A stretch of DNA of 64,000 nt from Malikia granosa (GCF_002980595.1 NZ_PVLQ01000012.1:124001-188000); one strand, 5' to 3'; counted from the stretch's first letter, positions 1-8,854 are shown. Notes: generated by a model from the sequence alone, not told the origin. A program made the numbers and translations.

Positions 1-312
1 GCCCATGCCGGGCTCGCGCTGTCGATCGGCCTCGGTGCGCTGCTCAATGCCGGCTGGCTGCTGGTCGGGCTGCGCCGGCGCGGCGCCTACCAGCCGCTGC
101 CGGGCTGGCGTCGCTTCCTGCTGCAGGTCGCGGCGGCCAGTGCCTTGCTCGCGCTGTACCTGGTTTGGGCCGCGGGCGCGCTCGACTGGTTGGCGCTGGG
201 CAAGGCCGAGCGGGTGCTGTGGCTGGCGCTCGCGGTCCTCGGCGCGGCCCTGCTGTATTTTGGCGTCCTGCTGGCGACCGGTCTCAAGCTGCGCCAGTTC
301 GTGCGCCGGTGA
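1..312 (+). CDS. murJ: Lipid II flippase MurJ, C-terminal end (partial)
   Basis: This is the last 103 residues of an open frame that enters from the left edge and stops at TGA 310-312. It holds hydrophobic segments (about residues 3-22, 38-58 and 72-92) separated by short basic loops, and ends in a basic tail (LRQFVRR). That pattern fits the terminal transmembrane helices of MurJ/MviN, the inner-membrane flippase that moves lipid II to the periplasm for peptidoglycan synthesis. The family call rests on the short fragment and on the SirB1-like gene starting 3 bp downstream, a pairing seen in many betaproteobacteria. The 5' part lies outside the window. Confidence 0.7.
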   Translation, partial: AHAGLALSIGLGALLNAGWLLVGLRRRGAYQPLPGWRRFLLQVAAASALLALYLVWAAGALDWLALGKAERVLWLALAVLGAALLYFGVLLATGLKLRQFVRR

Positions 313-315
313 ACC

Positions 316-1167
316 ATGCTGCCGACCTTTGAGCTCCCGACCCCGCTCGGCTATTTCGCCGCCCTGGTGCGCGAGGACCCGGGCTTTCCGCTGCTCGAGG
401 CGACCGCCGCGGTCGCGCAGGACGAGTACCCCGAGCTCGACCTCCAGCAGCTGCTGGCTCAGGTCGACCAGATGCTGCTGCGGCTGCAGCGCCGCCTGCC
501 GGCCGATGCCGGGCCGCTCGAGCGGCTGCACCGCCTGAACCGCTTCTTCTTCGGCGACCTGGCCTTCGGCGGCAACGTCAACCATTACTACGACCCCGAC
601 AACAGCTACCTGAACCGGGTGCTCGAGCGCCGGCGCGGCATCCCGATCACGCTCGGGGTGCTGTGGCTCGAGCTCGCGCAGGGCCTGGGCCTGTCGGCGC
701 GCGGGATCAACTTCCCGGGCCATTTCCTGGTCAAGGTCAGCCTGGCCCAGGGCCAGGTCCTGATCGATCCCTTCACCGGCCAGTCGCTGAGCCGCGAGGA
801 CCTGTCCGAGCGGCTCGAGCCGTTCCGGCGCCGCCATGGCCTGGTCGACGAATTCGAGCCGCCGGTCGAGCTCTATCTGCAGCCGGCGCCAGAGCGTCAG
901 ATCCTGGCGCGCGTGCTGCGCAACCTGAAGGACATCCAGCGCCAGGCCGCCGACTGGCCGCGCCTGCTGCAGGTGCTCGAGCGGCTGGTGATCCTGCTGC
1001 CCGGTGACTGGAGCGAGCGGCGCGATCGTGGGTTGGCGCTGGCCGACCTGGGTCGCCTCGACGAGGCCAGGGCCGATCTCGAAATCTATCTGCAGCATGC
1101 CGAGGATGCGCCCGACCACGACCTGATCGCGCAGCGGCTGGCGCAGTTGCGCGGCGGCGGGGTCTAG
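316..1167 (+). CDS. SirB1-family protein (transglutaminase-like fold plus TPR-like tail)
   Basis: The 283-residue product has the SirB1 family layout. A helical N-terminus is followed by a transglutaminase-like core containing YYDPDNSYLNRVLERR (91-106), RGIPITLG (107-114), GINFPGHFLVKV (130-141) and IDPFTGQSLS (150-159). The C-terminal ~70 residues are helical and TPR-like. No signal peptide is visible, so it is probably cytoplasmic. The biochemical role of the family is not established. The ATG lies 3 bp after the murJ stop, so the two genes are probably co-transcribed and translationally coupled. The gene ends 50 bp before a hairpin that can terminate transcription in both directions. Confidence 0.85.
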   Translation: MLPTFELPTPLGYFAALVREDPGFPLLEATAAVAQDEYPELDLQQLLAQVDQMLLRLQRRLPADAGPLERLHRLNRFFFGDLAFGGNVNHYYDPDNSYLNRVLERRRGIPITLGVLWLELAQGLGLSARGINFPGHFLVKVSLAQGQVLIDPFTGQSLSREDLSERLEPFRRRHGLVDEFEPPVELYLQPAPERQILARVLRNLKDIQRQAADWPRLLQVLERLVILLPGDWSERRDRGLALADLGRLDEARADLEIYLQHAEDAPDHDLIAQRLAQLRGGGV

Positions 1168-1215
1168 GCGGCGGGGTCCAGCCAGGCCCTCTCTCTTCGG
1201 CAGGCAGCAAAGAAA

Positions 1216-1240
1216 ACGGGACCCCGGCGGGTCCCGTCTT
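1216..1240 (-). terminator. Intrinsic terminator shared by purM and the SirB1-like gene
   Basis: An 8-bp stem ACGGGACC (1216-1223) pairs with GGTCCCGT (1230-1237) around a 6-nt loop. Read leftward from purM the stem runs into TTTTCTTT. Read rightward it is followed by CTTTCG, so termination from the plus side is also possible. It lies in the 129-bp gap between two convergent genes. Confidence 0.8.
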
Positions 1241-1296
1241 TCGTCAACCGGGCAGGGGGCTGGATCAGTCGCCAGCCGCCGGCCCCGGGCGATTCA

Positions 1297-2334
1297 TCAG
1301 GCCACCACGACCTGTTCGCCAGCGCCCTGTTCGGCGATGCGGCCGATCTCGTAGACGCTCTCGCCCAGCTCGCGCAGGGTCGCGGCCGTCGCGGCAGCCG
1401 CCTCGGCGTCAACCACCACCACCATGCCGATGCCGTTGTTGAAGGTGCGGTTCATCTCGATGTCGTCGATGCCGGCGGTCTGCTGCAGCCAGGCGAACAG
1501 CTCGGTCTGCGGCCAGCTGCCCTTGACCAGGTGGGCGGCCGTGCCTTCGGGCAGCACGCGCGGGATGTTCTCGAGCAGGCCGCCGCCGGTGATGTGGGCC
1601 AGCGCCTTGATCGGATGCTGGGCCAGCGCGGCCAGCACGTTCTTCACGTAGAGGCGGGTCGGCGCCATGATGGCTTGCTTGAACGGCTGGCCGTCGAGCG
1701 TGGCCGGCACGGTGCCCTGGCTTTCGGCGCGCTCGATGCACTTGCGCACCAGCGAGAAGCCGTTCGAGTGCACGCCGTGCGAGCCCAGGCCCAGCACCAC
1801 GTCGCCCGGCTTGACGTCCTTGCCGGTCAGGATCTTGGACTTCTCGACCGCGCCGACGGCAAAGCCGGCCAGGTCGTATTCGCCGGCCGGGTACATGCCC
1901 GGCATCTCGGCGGTCTCGCCGCCGATCAGCGCGCAGCCTGACAGCTCGCAGCCCTTGGCGATGCCGCCGACCACGGCCGCCGCGGTATCGACATCGAGCT
2001 TGCCGCAGGCGAAGTAGTCGAGGAAGAACAGCGGCTCGGCGCCTTGCACCAGCACGTCGTTGACGCTCATCGCGACCAGGTCGATGCCGACCGTGTCGTG
2101 CATGTTCCACTCGAAGGCCAGCTTGAGCTTGGTGCCGACGCCATCGGTACCGGACACCAGCACCGGCTCCTGGTAGCGCTTGGGCACTTCGAACAGCGCG
2201 CCGAAGCCGCCGATGCCGGCCAGCACGCCTTCGCGCATGGTCTTCTTGGCCAGCGGCTTGATGCGCTCGACCAGTGCGTCGCCCGCGACGATGTCCACGC
2301 CGGCGTCTTTATAGGAGATAGGAGTCGTTGTCAT
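1297..2334 (-). CDS. purM: Phosphoribosylformylglycinamidine cyclo-ligase
   Basis: PurM (AIR synthetase) closes the imidazole ring of FGAM using ATP to give aminoimidazole ribonucleotide, the fifth step of purine synthesis, in the cytoplasm. The 345-residue length is normal for the family. Recognisable blocks are the glycine-rich [13 protein letters not shown] (61-73), [20 protein letters not shown] (83-102) and [20 protein letters not shown] (138-157), which build the ATP and substrate sites of the PurM/SelD fold. The gene stands alone on the minus strand, divergent from hda. Its leftward transcript should end at the hairpin at 1216-1240. Confidence 0.97.
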   Translation of the reverse strand: MTTTPISYKDAGVDIVAGDALVERIKPLAKKTMREGVLAGIGGFGALFEVPKRYQEPVLVSGTDGVGTKLKLAFEWNMHDTVGIDLVAMSVNDVLVQGAEPLFFLDYFACGKLDVDTAAAVVGGIAKGCELSGCALIGGETAEMPGMYPAGEYDLAGFAVGAVEKSKILTGKDVKPGDVVLGLGSHGVHSNGFSLVRKCIERAESQGTVPATLDGQPFKQAIMAPTRLYVKNVLAALAQHPIKALAHITGGGLLENIPRVLPEGTAAHLVKGSWPQTELFAWLQQTAGIDDIEMNRTFNNGIGMVVVVDAEAAAATAATLRELGESVYEIGRIAEQGAGEQVVVA

Positions 2335-2354
2335 GTGGGTAAGCCCGATAGAAT
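2328..2354 (+). promoter_or_regulatory. Candidate promoter for hda
   Basis: TTGTCA (2328-2333) and TAGAAT (2349-2354) are separated by 15 bp, slightly short for a sigma-70 promoter. The -35 element overlaps the start codon of the divergent purM gene. It would give a 5' leader of roughly 150 nt ahead of hda. This is a match by eye only. Confidence 0.35.
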
Positions 2355-2400
2355 TTGCGAGATTTTACGGCCGAGCCGCCATGTCCATCCACAAGTTCCC

Positions 2401-2517
2401 ATGCAACTGAGCTTCAGTCGAGTCCGTTTTGCGGCCTGGCTGTCGCTGGCGGCGGTATTTTTCCGCCGGTTTTGCCTGCTTGCGGTCGCCGACCGCCAAC
2501 CCTCACTGACGCCATGA
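2401..2517 (+). CDS. Possible 38-residue leader ORF overlapping the hda start
   Basis: An ATG-initiated frame of 38 codons has a hydrophobic, basic middle (RFAAWLSLAAVFFRRFCLL) and ends in a TGA that overlaps the hda ATG in an ATGA junction (2514-2517). No clear ribosome binding site is visible upstream. It may be a leader peptide coupled to hda, a chance frame, or the scar of the AI-2E-type permease that related Burkholderiales often carry between purM and hda. I do not recognise the product. Confidence 0.25.
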   Translation: MQLSFSRVRFAAWLSLAAVFFRRFCLLAVADRQPSLTP

Positions 2518-3206
2518 CCATGCGGCAACTCGTGTTGGACATGGGCCTGGCGCCCGTGCCCTCCCTGGATAATTTCGTTGCCGGGCGCAATGCCGGCCTG
2601 CTGGAGCACCTGCGCGTCTGGTCGCGCAACCCGATGCGCTCGCCGGTGCCGACCTTCATCTGGGGCGGCGCCGGCAGCGGCAAGAGCCACCTGCTGCAAG
2701 CCACCTGCGCGGCGCTGCGCGAGCGCGGCGTGCAAGTCGGCTGGATCGACCCCAACGTGATGGCGCCGCCCGAGTTCGACGAGGCCTGGGGCGCGGTGAT
2801 CTTCGACGATTGCCACCTCTACACCGAGGTGCAGCAGGCGATGGCCTTCAACTGGTTCATCAACGTCCAGTCGCCGCGGCGCGGCGCGGCGCGCTGGGTG
2901 CTGGCGGCTGCCGACTGCCCGCCGGCCGACCTGCCGCTGCGCGAGGACCTGCGCAGCCGCCTGGCCTGGGGCGATGTGTTCCAATTGCTGCCTCTGGACG
3001 ACGCCGAACGCCGCGCCGTCCTGCGCCGCGCCGCCGACCTGCGCGGCGTGTTCCTGAGCGACGAGGTGATGGACTTCATGCTCAACCGTTTCTCGCGCGA
3101 CCTCAGCAGCCTGATGCTGCTGCTCGAGACGCTGGACGGCTATGCCCTGCGCACCCAGCGCGCCATCACCATTCCCCTGATCAAGGCCATGCTCGAAAAC
3201 GAGTGA
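2514..3206 (+). CDS. hda: DnaA regulatory inactivator Hda
   Basis: Hda is a DnaA-like AAA+ protein that, with the DNA-loaded beta clamp, stimulates hydrolysis of DnaA-ATP and prevents re-initiation of replication. The 230-residue product has the N-terminal clamp-binding motif QLVLDM (5-10), Walker A GGAGSGKSH (51-59), Walker B VIFDDCH (95-101) and an LREDLRSRL segment (142-150) with candidate arginine fingers. It lacks the DnaA DNA-binding domain, which separates it from DnaA. I chose ATG 2514 because it forms an ATGA overlap with the preceding short ORF; ATG 2520 (MRQL) is an alternative. A HAD phosphatase gene follows after 26 bp. Confidence 0.93.
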   Translation: MTMRQLVLDMGLAPVPSLDNFVAGRNAGLLEHLRVWSRNPMRSPVPTFIWGGAGSGKSHLLQATCAALRERGVQVGWIDPNVMAPPEFDEAWGAVIFDDCHLYTEVQQAMAFNWFINVQSPRRGAARWVLAAADCPPADLPLREDLRSRLAWGDVFQLLPLDDAERRAVLRRAADLRGVFLSDEVMDFMLNRFSRDLSSLMLLLETLDGYALRTQRAITIPLIKAMLENE

Positions 3207-3232
3207 GGCCGACCGACAAAGACCTGCCCGCC

Positions 3233-3907
3233 ATGAAACTGGCCCTCTTCGACCTGGACCACACGCTGCTGCCGATCGACTCGGACTACTCGTGGGGCCA
3301 GTTCACCACCCGCATCGGCTGGACCGATCCGGTCGAGTTCAGCCGCCGCAACGACGAGTTCTTCGCCCATTACCAGGCCGGCACGCTCGACGTGCACGAC
3401 TATGTGCGCTTCGCGATCGAGGCGGTGCGCCGCCACAGCCCGGCCGAGGCGGCCGAGGCCCATGCGCGCTTCATGGCCGAGGTGATCGGCCCCAACCTGC
3501 AGCCGCAGGCGCTCGAGCTGGTGCAGCGCCACCGCGACGCCGGCGAGCAGGTCGTGATCATCACCGCGACCAACGAGTTCGTCACGCGACCGATCGCGCA
3601 GGCCTTCGGCGTTGACGAGCTGATCGCGATCGAGCTCGAGCGCGGCACGGATGGCTGGTACAGCGGCGAGATCCGCGGCACGCCATCGTTCCGCGAGGGC
3701 AAGGTCGAGCGCCTGCAGCAGTGGCTGGCCGCGCGCGGCCTGGACTGGGACGACTGCGACATGACCTTCTATTCCGACTCGACCAACGACCTGCCGCTGC
3801 TCGAGCGCGCGCACCATCCCGTCGCCACCAATCCTGGCGCTGCCCTGCGCCAGATCGCGCAGCAGCGCGGCTGGCGCATCCTGGACCTGTTCCCCGAATC
3901 CGCATGA
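3233..3907 (+). CDS. HAD-IB family phosphatase (SerB-like)
   Basis: The 224-residue protein is a haloacid-dehalogenase hydrolase of the IB type. Motif I is DLDHT (7-11), with Asp7 as predicted nucleophile; motif II is TAT (111-113); Lys157 fits motif III; motif IV is YSDSTNDLPLL (180-190). The helical cap lies between motifs I and II. Related proteins include phosphoserine phosphatase and lysophosphatidate-type phosphatases, but the substrate cannot be read from sequence. It ends in an ATGA overlap with pcnB (3904-3907), so the two are probably translationally coupled. Confidence 0.9.
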   Translation: MKLALFDLDHTLLPIDSDYSWGQFTTRIGWTDPVEFSRRNDEFFAHYQAGTLDVHDYVRFAIEAVRRHSPAEAAEAHARFMAEVIGPNLQPQALELVQRHRDAGEQVVIITATNEFVTRPIAQAFGVDELIAIELERGTDGWYSGEIRGTPSFREGKVERLQQWLAARGLDWDDCDMTFYSDSTNDLPLLERAHHPVATNPGAALRQIAQQRGWRILDLFPESA

Positions 3908-5535
3908 TCAAGACCTTCATCGACAAGCTGCTGGGCAAGAGCGCCCCGCGCAAGGGCCCCAAATTTGGCAAGCGCGAGGATGTGCCGGCTGCTGTGCATG
4001 GCATCGACCCCTCGCTGGTCGATGGCCGCGCACTCGACGTGGTGCATACGCTCAAGCAGGCCGGCTACGAGGCCTATATCGTCGGCGGCGCGGTGCGCGA
4101 CCTGCTGCTGGGCCTGCGGCCCAAGGACTTCGACGTCGCGACCAATGCCACGCCCGAGCAGGTCAAGGGCCTGTTCCGGCGCGCCTTCATCATCGGGCGG
4201 CGCTTCCGCATCGTGCACGTGGTCTATGGCCGCGGCCGCGAGCACGAGGTGATCGAGGTCTCGACCCTGCGCGCCCATCTCGACAGCGCCGATGCCGAGC
4301 AGATCAGCGGCAACGAGCGCACCAGCAAGCACCAGCTCGCCAGCGTCAAGCACGCGGTCGATGCCAGTGGCCGGGTGCTGCGCGACAACGTCTGGGGCCC
4401 GATCGAGCAGGACGCCGCGCGGCGCGACTTCACGATCAACGCGATGTACTACGACCCCGAGACCGAGACCGTGGTCGACTTCCACCACGGCATCCGCGAC
4501 GCCAACAAGCGCGTGCTGCGCATGATCGGTGACCCGGCGGCGCGCTACCGCGAGGACCCGGTACGCATCATCCGCGCGGTGCGCTTCGCGGCGAAATTGA
4601 GCGGGCTCGGCTTCCAGTTCGAGGCCAAGACCCGCGCCGCCATCGCGCCTTCGGTCGGCCTGCTGGCCGACGTGCCGCAGAGCCGGCTGTTCGACGAGAT
4701 GCTCAAGCTGCTGCAGACCGGCCATGCGCTGGCCAGCGTCGAGTCGCTCAAGGCCAACGGCCTGGCGCGCGGCATCTATCCGCTGCTCGACCTGGTGGTC
4801 GAGCGCGCCGATGATCCCTTCGTGCGCTCGGCGCTGCAGGACACCGACCGCCGCGTCGGCGAGGGCAAGCCGGTTGCACCGAGCTTCCTGCTCGCCTGCG
4901 TGCTCTGGAGCGATGTGCGCGCTGGCTGGAACAAGCGCCAGAAAGCCGGCCTGCCGGCCTTCCCGGCGCTGCAGGAGGCGGTCGACGAGGTGTTCGAGTC
5001 GCGCATCGGCGATGTCTCGGGACGCGGCAAGCTCGGCGCCGACATGCGCGAGATCTGGCTGATGCAGCCGCGCTTCGACAAGCGCACCGGGGCCACGCCG
5101 TTCTCGCTGGCCGAGCAGCCGCGCTTCCGCGCCGGCTTCGACTTCCTGCGCCTGCGCGCCCAGGTCGGCGAACTGCCCGAGGAGCTGGCGCACTGGTGGG
5201 AGACCTTCAGCACCGCCAGCGACGCGGTGCGCTACGACATGGTCGACGCGATCCGCCTCGAGCAGCAGCGCGCCAAGTCCAAGCCGCGCGCCAAGACCGG
5301 CGAGACCCAAGGCGGGCAGGGCGGACGCGTGTTCCGCCAGCCGGCCGAAAGCCGCGCCCTGCCGTCTTCCGGTGGAGCGCTGGAAGACGGCGCCGCGAGC
5401 CAGCAGTCGCCGGTCGAGCCCGAGTCGGGCGAGGCCGCGCCGCCGGCCAAGAAGCGCCGCCGTCGTCGCAAGCCCAGCAGCGGTGCCAGCGGCGCCGCTG
5501 GTGCGGCGGGCGACGACTCCGGTCCGCAGCCATGA
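3904..5535 (+). CDS. pcnB: Poly(A) polymerase I
   Basis: PcnB adds 3' poly(A) tails that target RNAs for decay. The 543-residue product has the class II nucleotidyltransferase head: YIVGGAVRDLLLG (58-70), the KDFD pair with catalytic Asp75 and Asp77, RRDFTINAMYYD (173-184) and REDPVRIIRAVRFAAKL (216-232). The longer body and the very basic, low-complexity C-terminus (a KKRRRRRK run, then Ser/Gly/Ala-rich) fit poly(A) polymerase better than a CCA-adding enzyme, because the tail resembles the RNA-binding tails of this family. It overlaps its neighbours by ATGA on both sides (HAD gene and folK). Confidence 0.93.
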   Translation: MIKTFIDKLLGKSAPRKGPKFGKREDVPAAVHGIDPSLVDGRALDVVHTLKQAGYEAYIVGGAVRDLLLGLRPKDFDVATNATPEQVKGLFRRAFIIGRRFRIVHVVYGRGREHEVIEVSTLRAHLDSADAEQISGNERTSKHQLASVKHAVDASGRVLRDNVWGPIEQDAARRDFTINAMYYDPETETVVDFHHGIRDANKRVLRMIGDPAARYREDPVRIIRAVRFAAKLSGLGFQFEAKTRAAIAPSVGLLADVPQSRLFDEMLKLLQTGHALASVESLKANGLARGIYPLLDLVVERADDPFVRSALQDTDRRVGEGKPVAPSFLLACVLWSDVRAGWNKRQKAGLPAFPALQEAVDEVFESRIGDVSGRGKLGADMREIWLMQPRFDKRTGATPFSLAEQPRFRAGFDFLRLRAQVGELPEELAHWWETFSTASDAVRYDMVDAIRLEQQRAKSKPRAKTGETQGGQGGRVFRQPAESRALPSSGGALEDGAASQQSPVEPESGEAAPPAKKRRRRRKPSSGASGAAGAAGDDSGPQP

Positions 5536-5996
5536 GTCAGCCCGTGCTGGCCCATGTCGCCTTGGGCGCCAACCTGGGCGATGCGCGCGCTACGGTGCGC
5601 GACGCGATCGCGGCGCTCGATCGCCTGCCGCAGACCCGGCTGCTGCGGGCGTCGGCGCTCTACCGCAGCGCGCCCTGGGAGGCCAGCGGCCCCGACTTCA
5701 TCAATGCGGTGGCGGCGATCGAGACCGTGCTCGGTGCGCATGAACTGCTGCACGCCTTGCAGGCGCTCGAGTTGCAGGCCGGACGCGAGCGGCCCTACCG
5801 CAACGCGCCGCGCACGCTCGACCTCGACCTGCTCTTGTACGGCGACGCCATCATCGACAGCCCGGAGCTGATCGTGCCGCACCCGCGCCTGCGCGAGCGC
5901 GCCTTCGTGCTGCTGCCGCTGGCCGAGATCGCGCCGGCCCTCGTGAGCGCCGCCGAGCTGCAGGCGGTCGCCGGTCAGGTCATCGAGCGGCTCTGA
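5532..5996 (+). CDS. folK: 2-amino-4-hydroxy-6-hydroxymethyldihydropteridine pyrophosphokinase
   Basis: FolK transfers pyrophosphate from ATP to 6-hydroxymethyl-7,8-dihydropterin, the step before dihydropteroate synthase in folate synthesis. The 154-residue protein has GANLGD (12-17), APWE (47-50), the magnesium-binding RTLDLDLLLYGD (94-105, with Asp97 and Asp99) and PHPRLRERAFVLLPL (116-130). Its ATG sits in an ATGA overlap with pcnB, making it the last gene of the hda-HAD-pcnB-folK run. No U-rich terminator is seen before the convergent pdxH; the gap holds a GC-rich hexamer repeat instead. Confidence 0.95.
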   Translation: MSQPVLAHVALGANLGDARATVRDAIAALDRLPQTRLLRASALYRSAPWEASGPDFINAVAAIETVLGAHELLHALQALELQAGRERPYRNAPRTLDLDLLLYGDAIIDSPELIVPHPRLRERAFVLLPLAEIAPALVSAAELQAVAGQVIERL

Positions 5997-6027
5997 TCCG
6001 CTGGACTGGCCGCTCTTGGGCGGCCCC

Positions 6028-6051
6028 GGGTCCGGGTCCGGGGCCGGGGCC
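6028..6051. repeat. Short GC-rich hexamer repeat between folK and pdxH
   Basis: Four hexamers lie head to tail: GGGTCC twice (6028-6039) then GGGGCC twice (6040-6051). The repeat sits in the 83-bp gap between two convergent genes and is not part of either coding frame. The purine-rich strand could fold, but no standard terminator is visible. Confidence 0.7.
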
Positions 6052-6079
6052 GGCGCGTTCTGGCGTAGGCGGCCCCCGC

Positions 6080-6712
6080 TCAGGGCGCCAGCCGCTCGCG
6101 CAGCCAGCCGTCGGCCTGCTGGGTGTAGCGCAGCCGGTCGTGCAGACGGCTCTTGCGGCCCTGCCAGAACTCCCAGCAGTCCGGCACCAGACGGAAGCCG
6201 CCCCAGTGCGGCGGCCGCGGCGGATTGAGCAGGAACTGCGCACCGTACTTGGCGGCGTTGGTCACCAGCAGGGTGCGGCCCGGGATCACCTGGCTTTGCG
6301 GGCTGGCCCAGGCACCGATCCGGCTGTCGAGCGGGCGACTGTGGAAATAGGCATCGCTTTCCTCGGCGCTGACGCGCTCGACCCGGCCCTCGATGCGCAC
6401 CACGCGCTCGAGCTCGACCCAGTGGAACTGCAGCGCGGCAAACGGGTTGCCGGCCAGTTCGCGGCCCTTGCGGCTGTCGTAGTTGGTGTACCAGACGATG
6501 CCGCGCTCGTCGTAGCCCTTGATCAGCACCACCCGCGTGCTCGGGCGCAGGTCGCTGCCGACGGTCGCGACCGTCATCGCATTCGGTTCGGGGATCTCGC
6601 CCTTGATCGCCTCGTTCAGCCACTGGTCGAACTGCAGCATGGGATCGGCGTGCGAGGCGTGTTCGTTGAGCTCGGCGCGCTCGTAGCTCTTGCGGATGTC
6701 GGCTATTTTCAT
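6080..6712 (-). CDS. pdxH: Pyridoxamine/pyridoxine 5'-phosphate oxidase
   Basis: PdxH oxidises pyridoxine or pyridoxamine 5'-phosphate to pyridoxal 5'-phosphate using FMN and O2, the last step of vitamin B6 synthesis. The 210-residue length is typical. The FMN-binding stretch runs from [14 protein letters not shown] (58-71) through [13 protein letters not shown] (74-86). [18 protein letters not shown] (106-123) and the C-terminal block [19 protein letters not shown] (167-185), ending in RLAP, are family signatures. pdxJ, acting just before it in the pathway, lies at 22441-23229. A TATACT box (plus-strand AGTATA, 6719-6724) lies so close to the ATG that a nearly leaderless transcript is possible. 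Confidence 0.96.
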   Translation of the reverse strand: MKIADIRKSYERAELNEHASHADPMLQFDQWLNEAIKGEIPEPNAMTVATVGSDLRPSTRVVLIKGYDERGIVWYTNYDSRKGRELAGNPFAALQFHWVELERVVRIEGRVERVSAEESDAYFHSRPLDSRIGAWASPQSQVIPGRTLLVTNAAKYGAQFLLNPPRPPHWGGFRLVPDCWEFWQGRKSRLHDRLRYTQQADGWLRERLAP

Positions 6713-6781
6713 GCTGCCAGTATAGGCAGGCCGGACCGGCTGCGGCCGTAGAATCGATCCTCCTTGTCTCGAATGCCGCCC

Positions 6782-7360
6782 ATGACCGCTGCCATGCCCC
6801 CGACCGCCCTCGACCTGCGCGCCAGCGCGCAGAAAGCCGAAACCCTGTCCGGCCAGGCCCTGCTGTCCGCCTTCGCTCGCCTGGCCGACGGCCTGCCCGA
6901 GCTCGAGGTCGGCCCGGTGCGCTGGAGCGCGCAGGCCGAACTGCGCCAGCCCCTGGGCGAACTGGGCGCCGACCTCGGCCGCGCCGAGCTGCCCGAACCC
7001 CAGCTCTGGCTGCACCTGCAGGCCAGCGCCGAGCTGCCGCAGACCTGCCAGCGCTGCCTTGCGCCCTATGCGCAGCCGGTCGAGGTCGATCGCTGGTTCC
7101 GCTTCGTCGCCGACGAGACCGTGGCGCTGGCCGAGGACGAGGAGGCCGAGGAAGACCTGCTCGCCTTCGAGCCGCGCTTCGACCTCGCTGCCCTGGTCGA
7201 GGACGAGCTGCTGCTGGCGCTGCCCCTGGTGCCTATGCACGAGGTCTGCCCGGTGCCGGTGCGCATGAGCGCGGGCGAACTGCCCGATCTGCCCGAGGAA
7301 AAGAAGCCCAATCCCTTTGCCGCGCTGAGCGCGCTCAAGGGCCGAACAACTGGTCATTGA
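6782..7360 (+). CDS. yceD: YceD/DUF177 family protein
   Basis: This 192-residue protein belongs to the DUF177 (YceD) family, found almost always just before rpmF. A CxxC pair (TCQRCLAPY, Cys89 and Cys92 from this start) and an acidic stretch (about 119-128) are typical. The family has been linked to 23S rRNA accumulation and 50S biogenesis, but its exact activity is not settled. Starts at TTG 6764, ATG 6773 and ATG 6782 are all possible with no clear ribosome binding site; I chose 6782. Its stop codon overlaps the -35 box of the rpmF promoter. Confidence 0.85.
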   Translation: MTAAMPPTALDLRASAQKAETLSGQALLSAFARLADGLPELEVGPVRWSAQAELRQPLGELGADLGRAELPEPQLWLHLQASAELPQTCQRCLAPYAQPVEVDRWFRFVADETVALAEDEEAEEDLLAFEPRFDLAALVEDELLLALPLVPMHEVCPVPVRMSAGELPDLPEEKKPNPFAALSALKGRTTGH

Positions 7361-7386
7361 CCGCCGGTCTGACAAGTCGCTATAAT
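7357..7386 (+). promoter_or_regulatory. Strong candidate sigma-70 promoter for rpmF
   Basis: TTGACC (7357-7362) and a perfect TATAAT (7381-7386) are 18 bp apart. The -35 box overlaps the yceD stop codon. The leader before rpmF would be about 80 nt. Confidence 0.75.
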
Positions 7387-7471
7387 CCAAGGTTTCGCGC
7401 TGGCCTGAAAATCTGTTTTCAAGGGGCTGGTGCAGCCATCCACCCATTTGATTTTTCGATAGGAGCCGATC

Positions 7472-7654
7472 ATGGCCGTCCAGCAAAACAAAAAGTCCCC
7501 TTCCAAGCGCGGCATGCACCGCTCGCACAATGCCCTGAACGTGCCGGGCATCGCCGTCGAAGCTACCACCGGTGAAGTGCACCTGCGCCACCACATCAGC
7601 CCGAACGGTTTCTACCGTGGCCGTCAGGTCCTGAAGAACAAGTCCGAGGCCTGA
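7472..7654 (+). CDS. rpmF: 50S ribosomal protein L32
   Basis: L32 is a small basic protein of the large ribosomal subunit. The 60-residue product begins [20 protein letters not shown], the conserved start of bacterial L32, and has family length. A purine-rich site (GATAGGAG) precedes the ATG at 7472. It has its own strong promoter upstream and a strong terminator downstream, so most transcripts may cover rpmF alone. Confidence 0.97.
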   Translation: MAVQQNKKSPSKRGMHRSHNALNVPGIAVEATTGEVHLRHHISPNGFYRGRQVLKNKSEA

Positions 7655-7699
7655 TAGGCGCTGACGCGCCATTGCCCTCGCACCATCCGTTCGAGGCAA

Positions 7700-7726
7700 A
7701 GCCCGCATTCACTGCGGGCTTTTTTT
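7700..7726 (+). terminator. Intrinsic terminator after rpmF
   Basis: A perfect 8-bp stem AGCCCGCA (7700-7707)/TGCGGGCT (7713-7720) with a 5-nt loop runs straight into seven T residues (7720-7726). It ends 31 bp before the plsX start. Confidence 0.92.
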
Positions 7727-7757
7727 ATCCTGATGCTGCCACCTTGAGGACGCTGGA

Positions 7758-8813
7758 ATGATCACGATCGCGGTCGATTGCATGGGCGGAGACTTCGGCC
7801 CCGCAGTCACCTTGCCGGCCTGTGCCGCCTTTCTCGCCTCCCACCCCAATTCCCGCCTGCTGCTGGTCGGCCTGCCCGAGGCCCTGGCCAAGCTGCCGCC
7901 TGCCATCGACCCGAGCCGGGTCCAGGTCATCCCCGCCAGCGAGGTCGTCACGATGGACGACCCGCTCGAGGTGGCGTTGCGGCGCAAGCGCGACTCGTCG
8001 ATGCGCGTCGCGATCAACCAGGTCAAGGACGGTGCCGCCCAGGCCGCCGTCTCGGCCGGCAACACTGGCGCGCTGATGGCGATCGCACGCTTCGTGCTCA
8101 AGACGCTCGACGGCATCGACCGGCCGGCGATCGCGGGCCAGATGCCCAATGTCACTGGTGGCGCGACCACCATGCTCGACCTCGGCGCCAACGTCGACTG
8201 CAGCGCCGAGCACCTGCTGCAGTTCGCCGTCATGGGCTCGGCCCTGGTGGTTGCGATCAGCGGCAAGGAGTCGCCCACGGTCGGCCTGCTCAACATCGGC
8301 GAGGAAGCGATCAAGGGCAATGAGGTCATCAAGCAGACCGGCGTGCTGCTGCGCGCCGCGGCCGCCAACGGCGACCTCAACTTCCAGGGCAACGTCGAGG
8401 GCAACGACATCTTCAAGGGCGTGGTCGACCTGGTGGTCTGCGACGGCTTCGTCGGCAACGTCGCGCTCAAGAGCAGCGAAGGCCTGGCCAGCATGGTCAG
8501 CACCCTGATCAAGCAGGCATTCGGCCGCAACATCCTGACGAAAATGGCTGCCATCGTGGCCTATCCGGTGCTATCCGCGTTCAAGAGGCGGGTGGATCAC
8601 CGGCGCTACAACGGCGCGGCGCTGCTTGGCCTGCGTGGACTGGTGTTCAAGAGCCATGGTTCGGCCGACGCCTTCGCCTTCGAGCAGGCGCTGGCGCGCG
8701 CGTATGATGCAGCCCACAACCAGTTGCTCGACAACGTGCGGGCGCGCATCGCCCATGCAGCGCCGCTGATGGCCGCCAGGAGCGCGGCCGCCTTGTCGTC
8801 CGACCCAGCCTGA
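7758..8813 (+). CDS. plsX: Phosphate acyltransferase PlsX
   Basis: PlsX converts acyl-ACP and phosphate to acyl-phosphate, feeding PlsY in phospholipid synthesis; it acts as a peripheral membrane enzyme. The 351-residue protein starts with the conserved [15 protein letters not shown] (1-15) and contains [10 protein letters not shown] (96-105) and a [17 protein letters not shown] segment near residues 228-244. It leads the fatty-acid cluster plsX-fabH-fabD-fabG-acpP-fabF. Because the rpmF terminator lies just upstream, expression needs read-through or a promoter I could not identify in the short gap. Confidence 0.96.
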   Translation: MITIAVDCMGGDFGPAVTLPACAAFLASHPNSRLLLVGLPEALAKLPPAIDPSRVQVIPASEVVTMDDPLEVALRRKRDSSMRVAINQVKDGAAQAAVSAGNTGALMAIARFVLKTLDGIDRPAIAGQMPNVTGGATTMLDLGANVDCSAEHLLQFAVMGSALVVAISGKESPTVGLLNIGEEAIKGNEVIKQTGVLLRAAAANGDLNFQGNVEGNDIFKGVVDLVVCDGFVGNVALKSSEGLASMVSTLIKQAFGRNILTKMAAIVAYPVLSAFKRRVDHRRYNGAALLGLRGLVFKSHGSADAFAFEQALARAYDAAHNQLLDNVRARIAHAAPLMAARSAAALSSDPA

Positions 8814-8854
8814 GACCTAGCTGGCGTTCAGGGCCAGACCAACCCAGACCGAAC

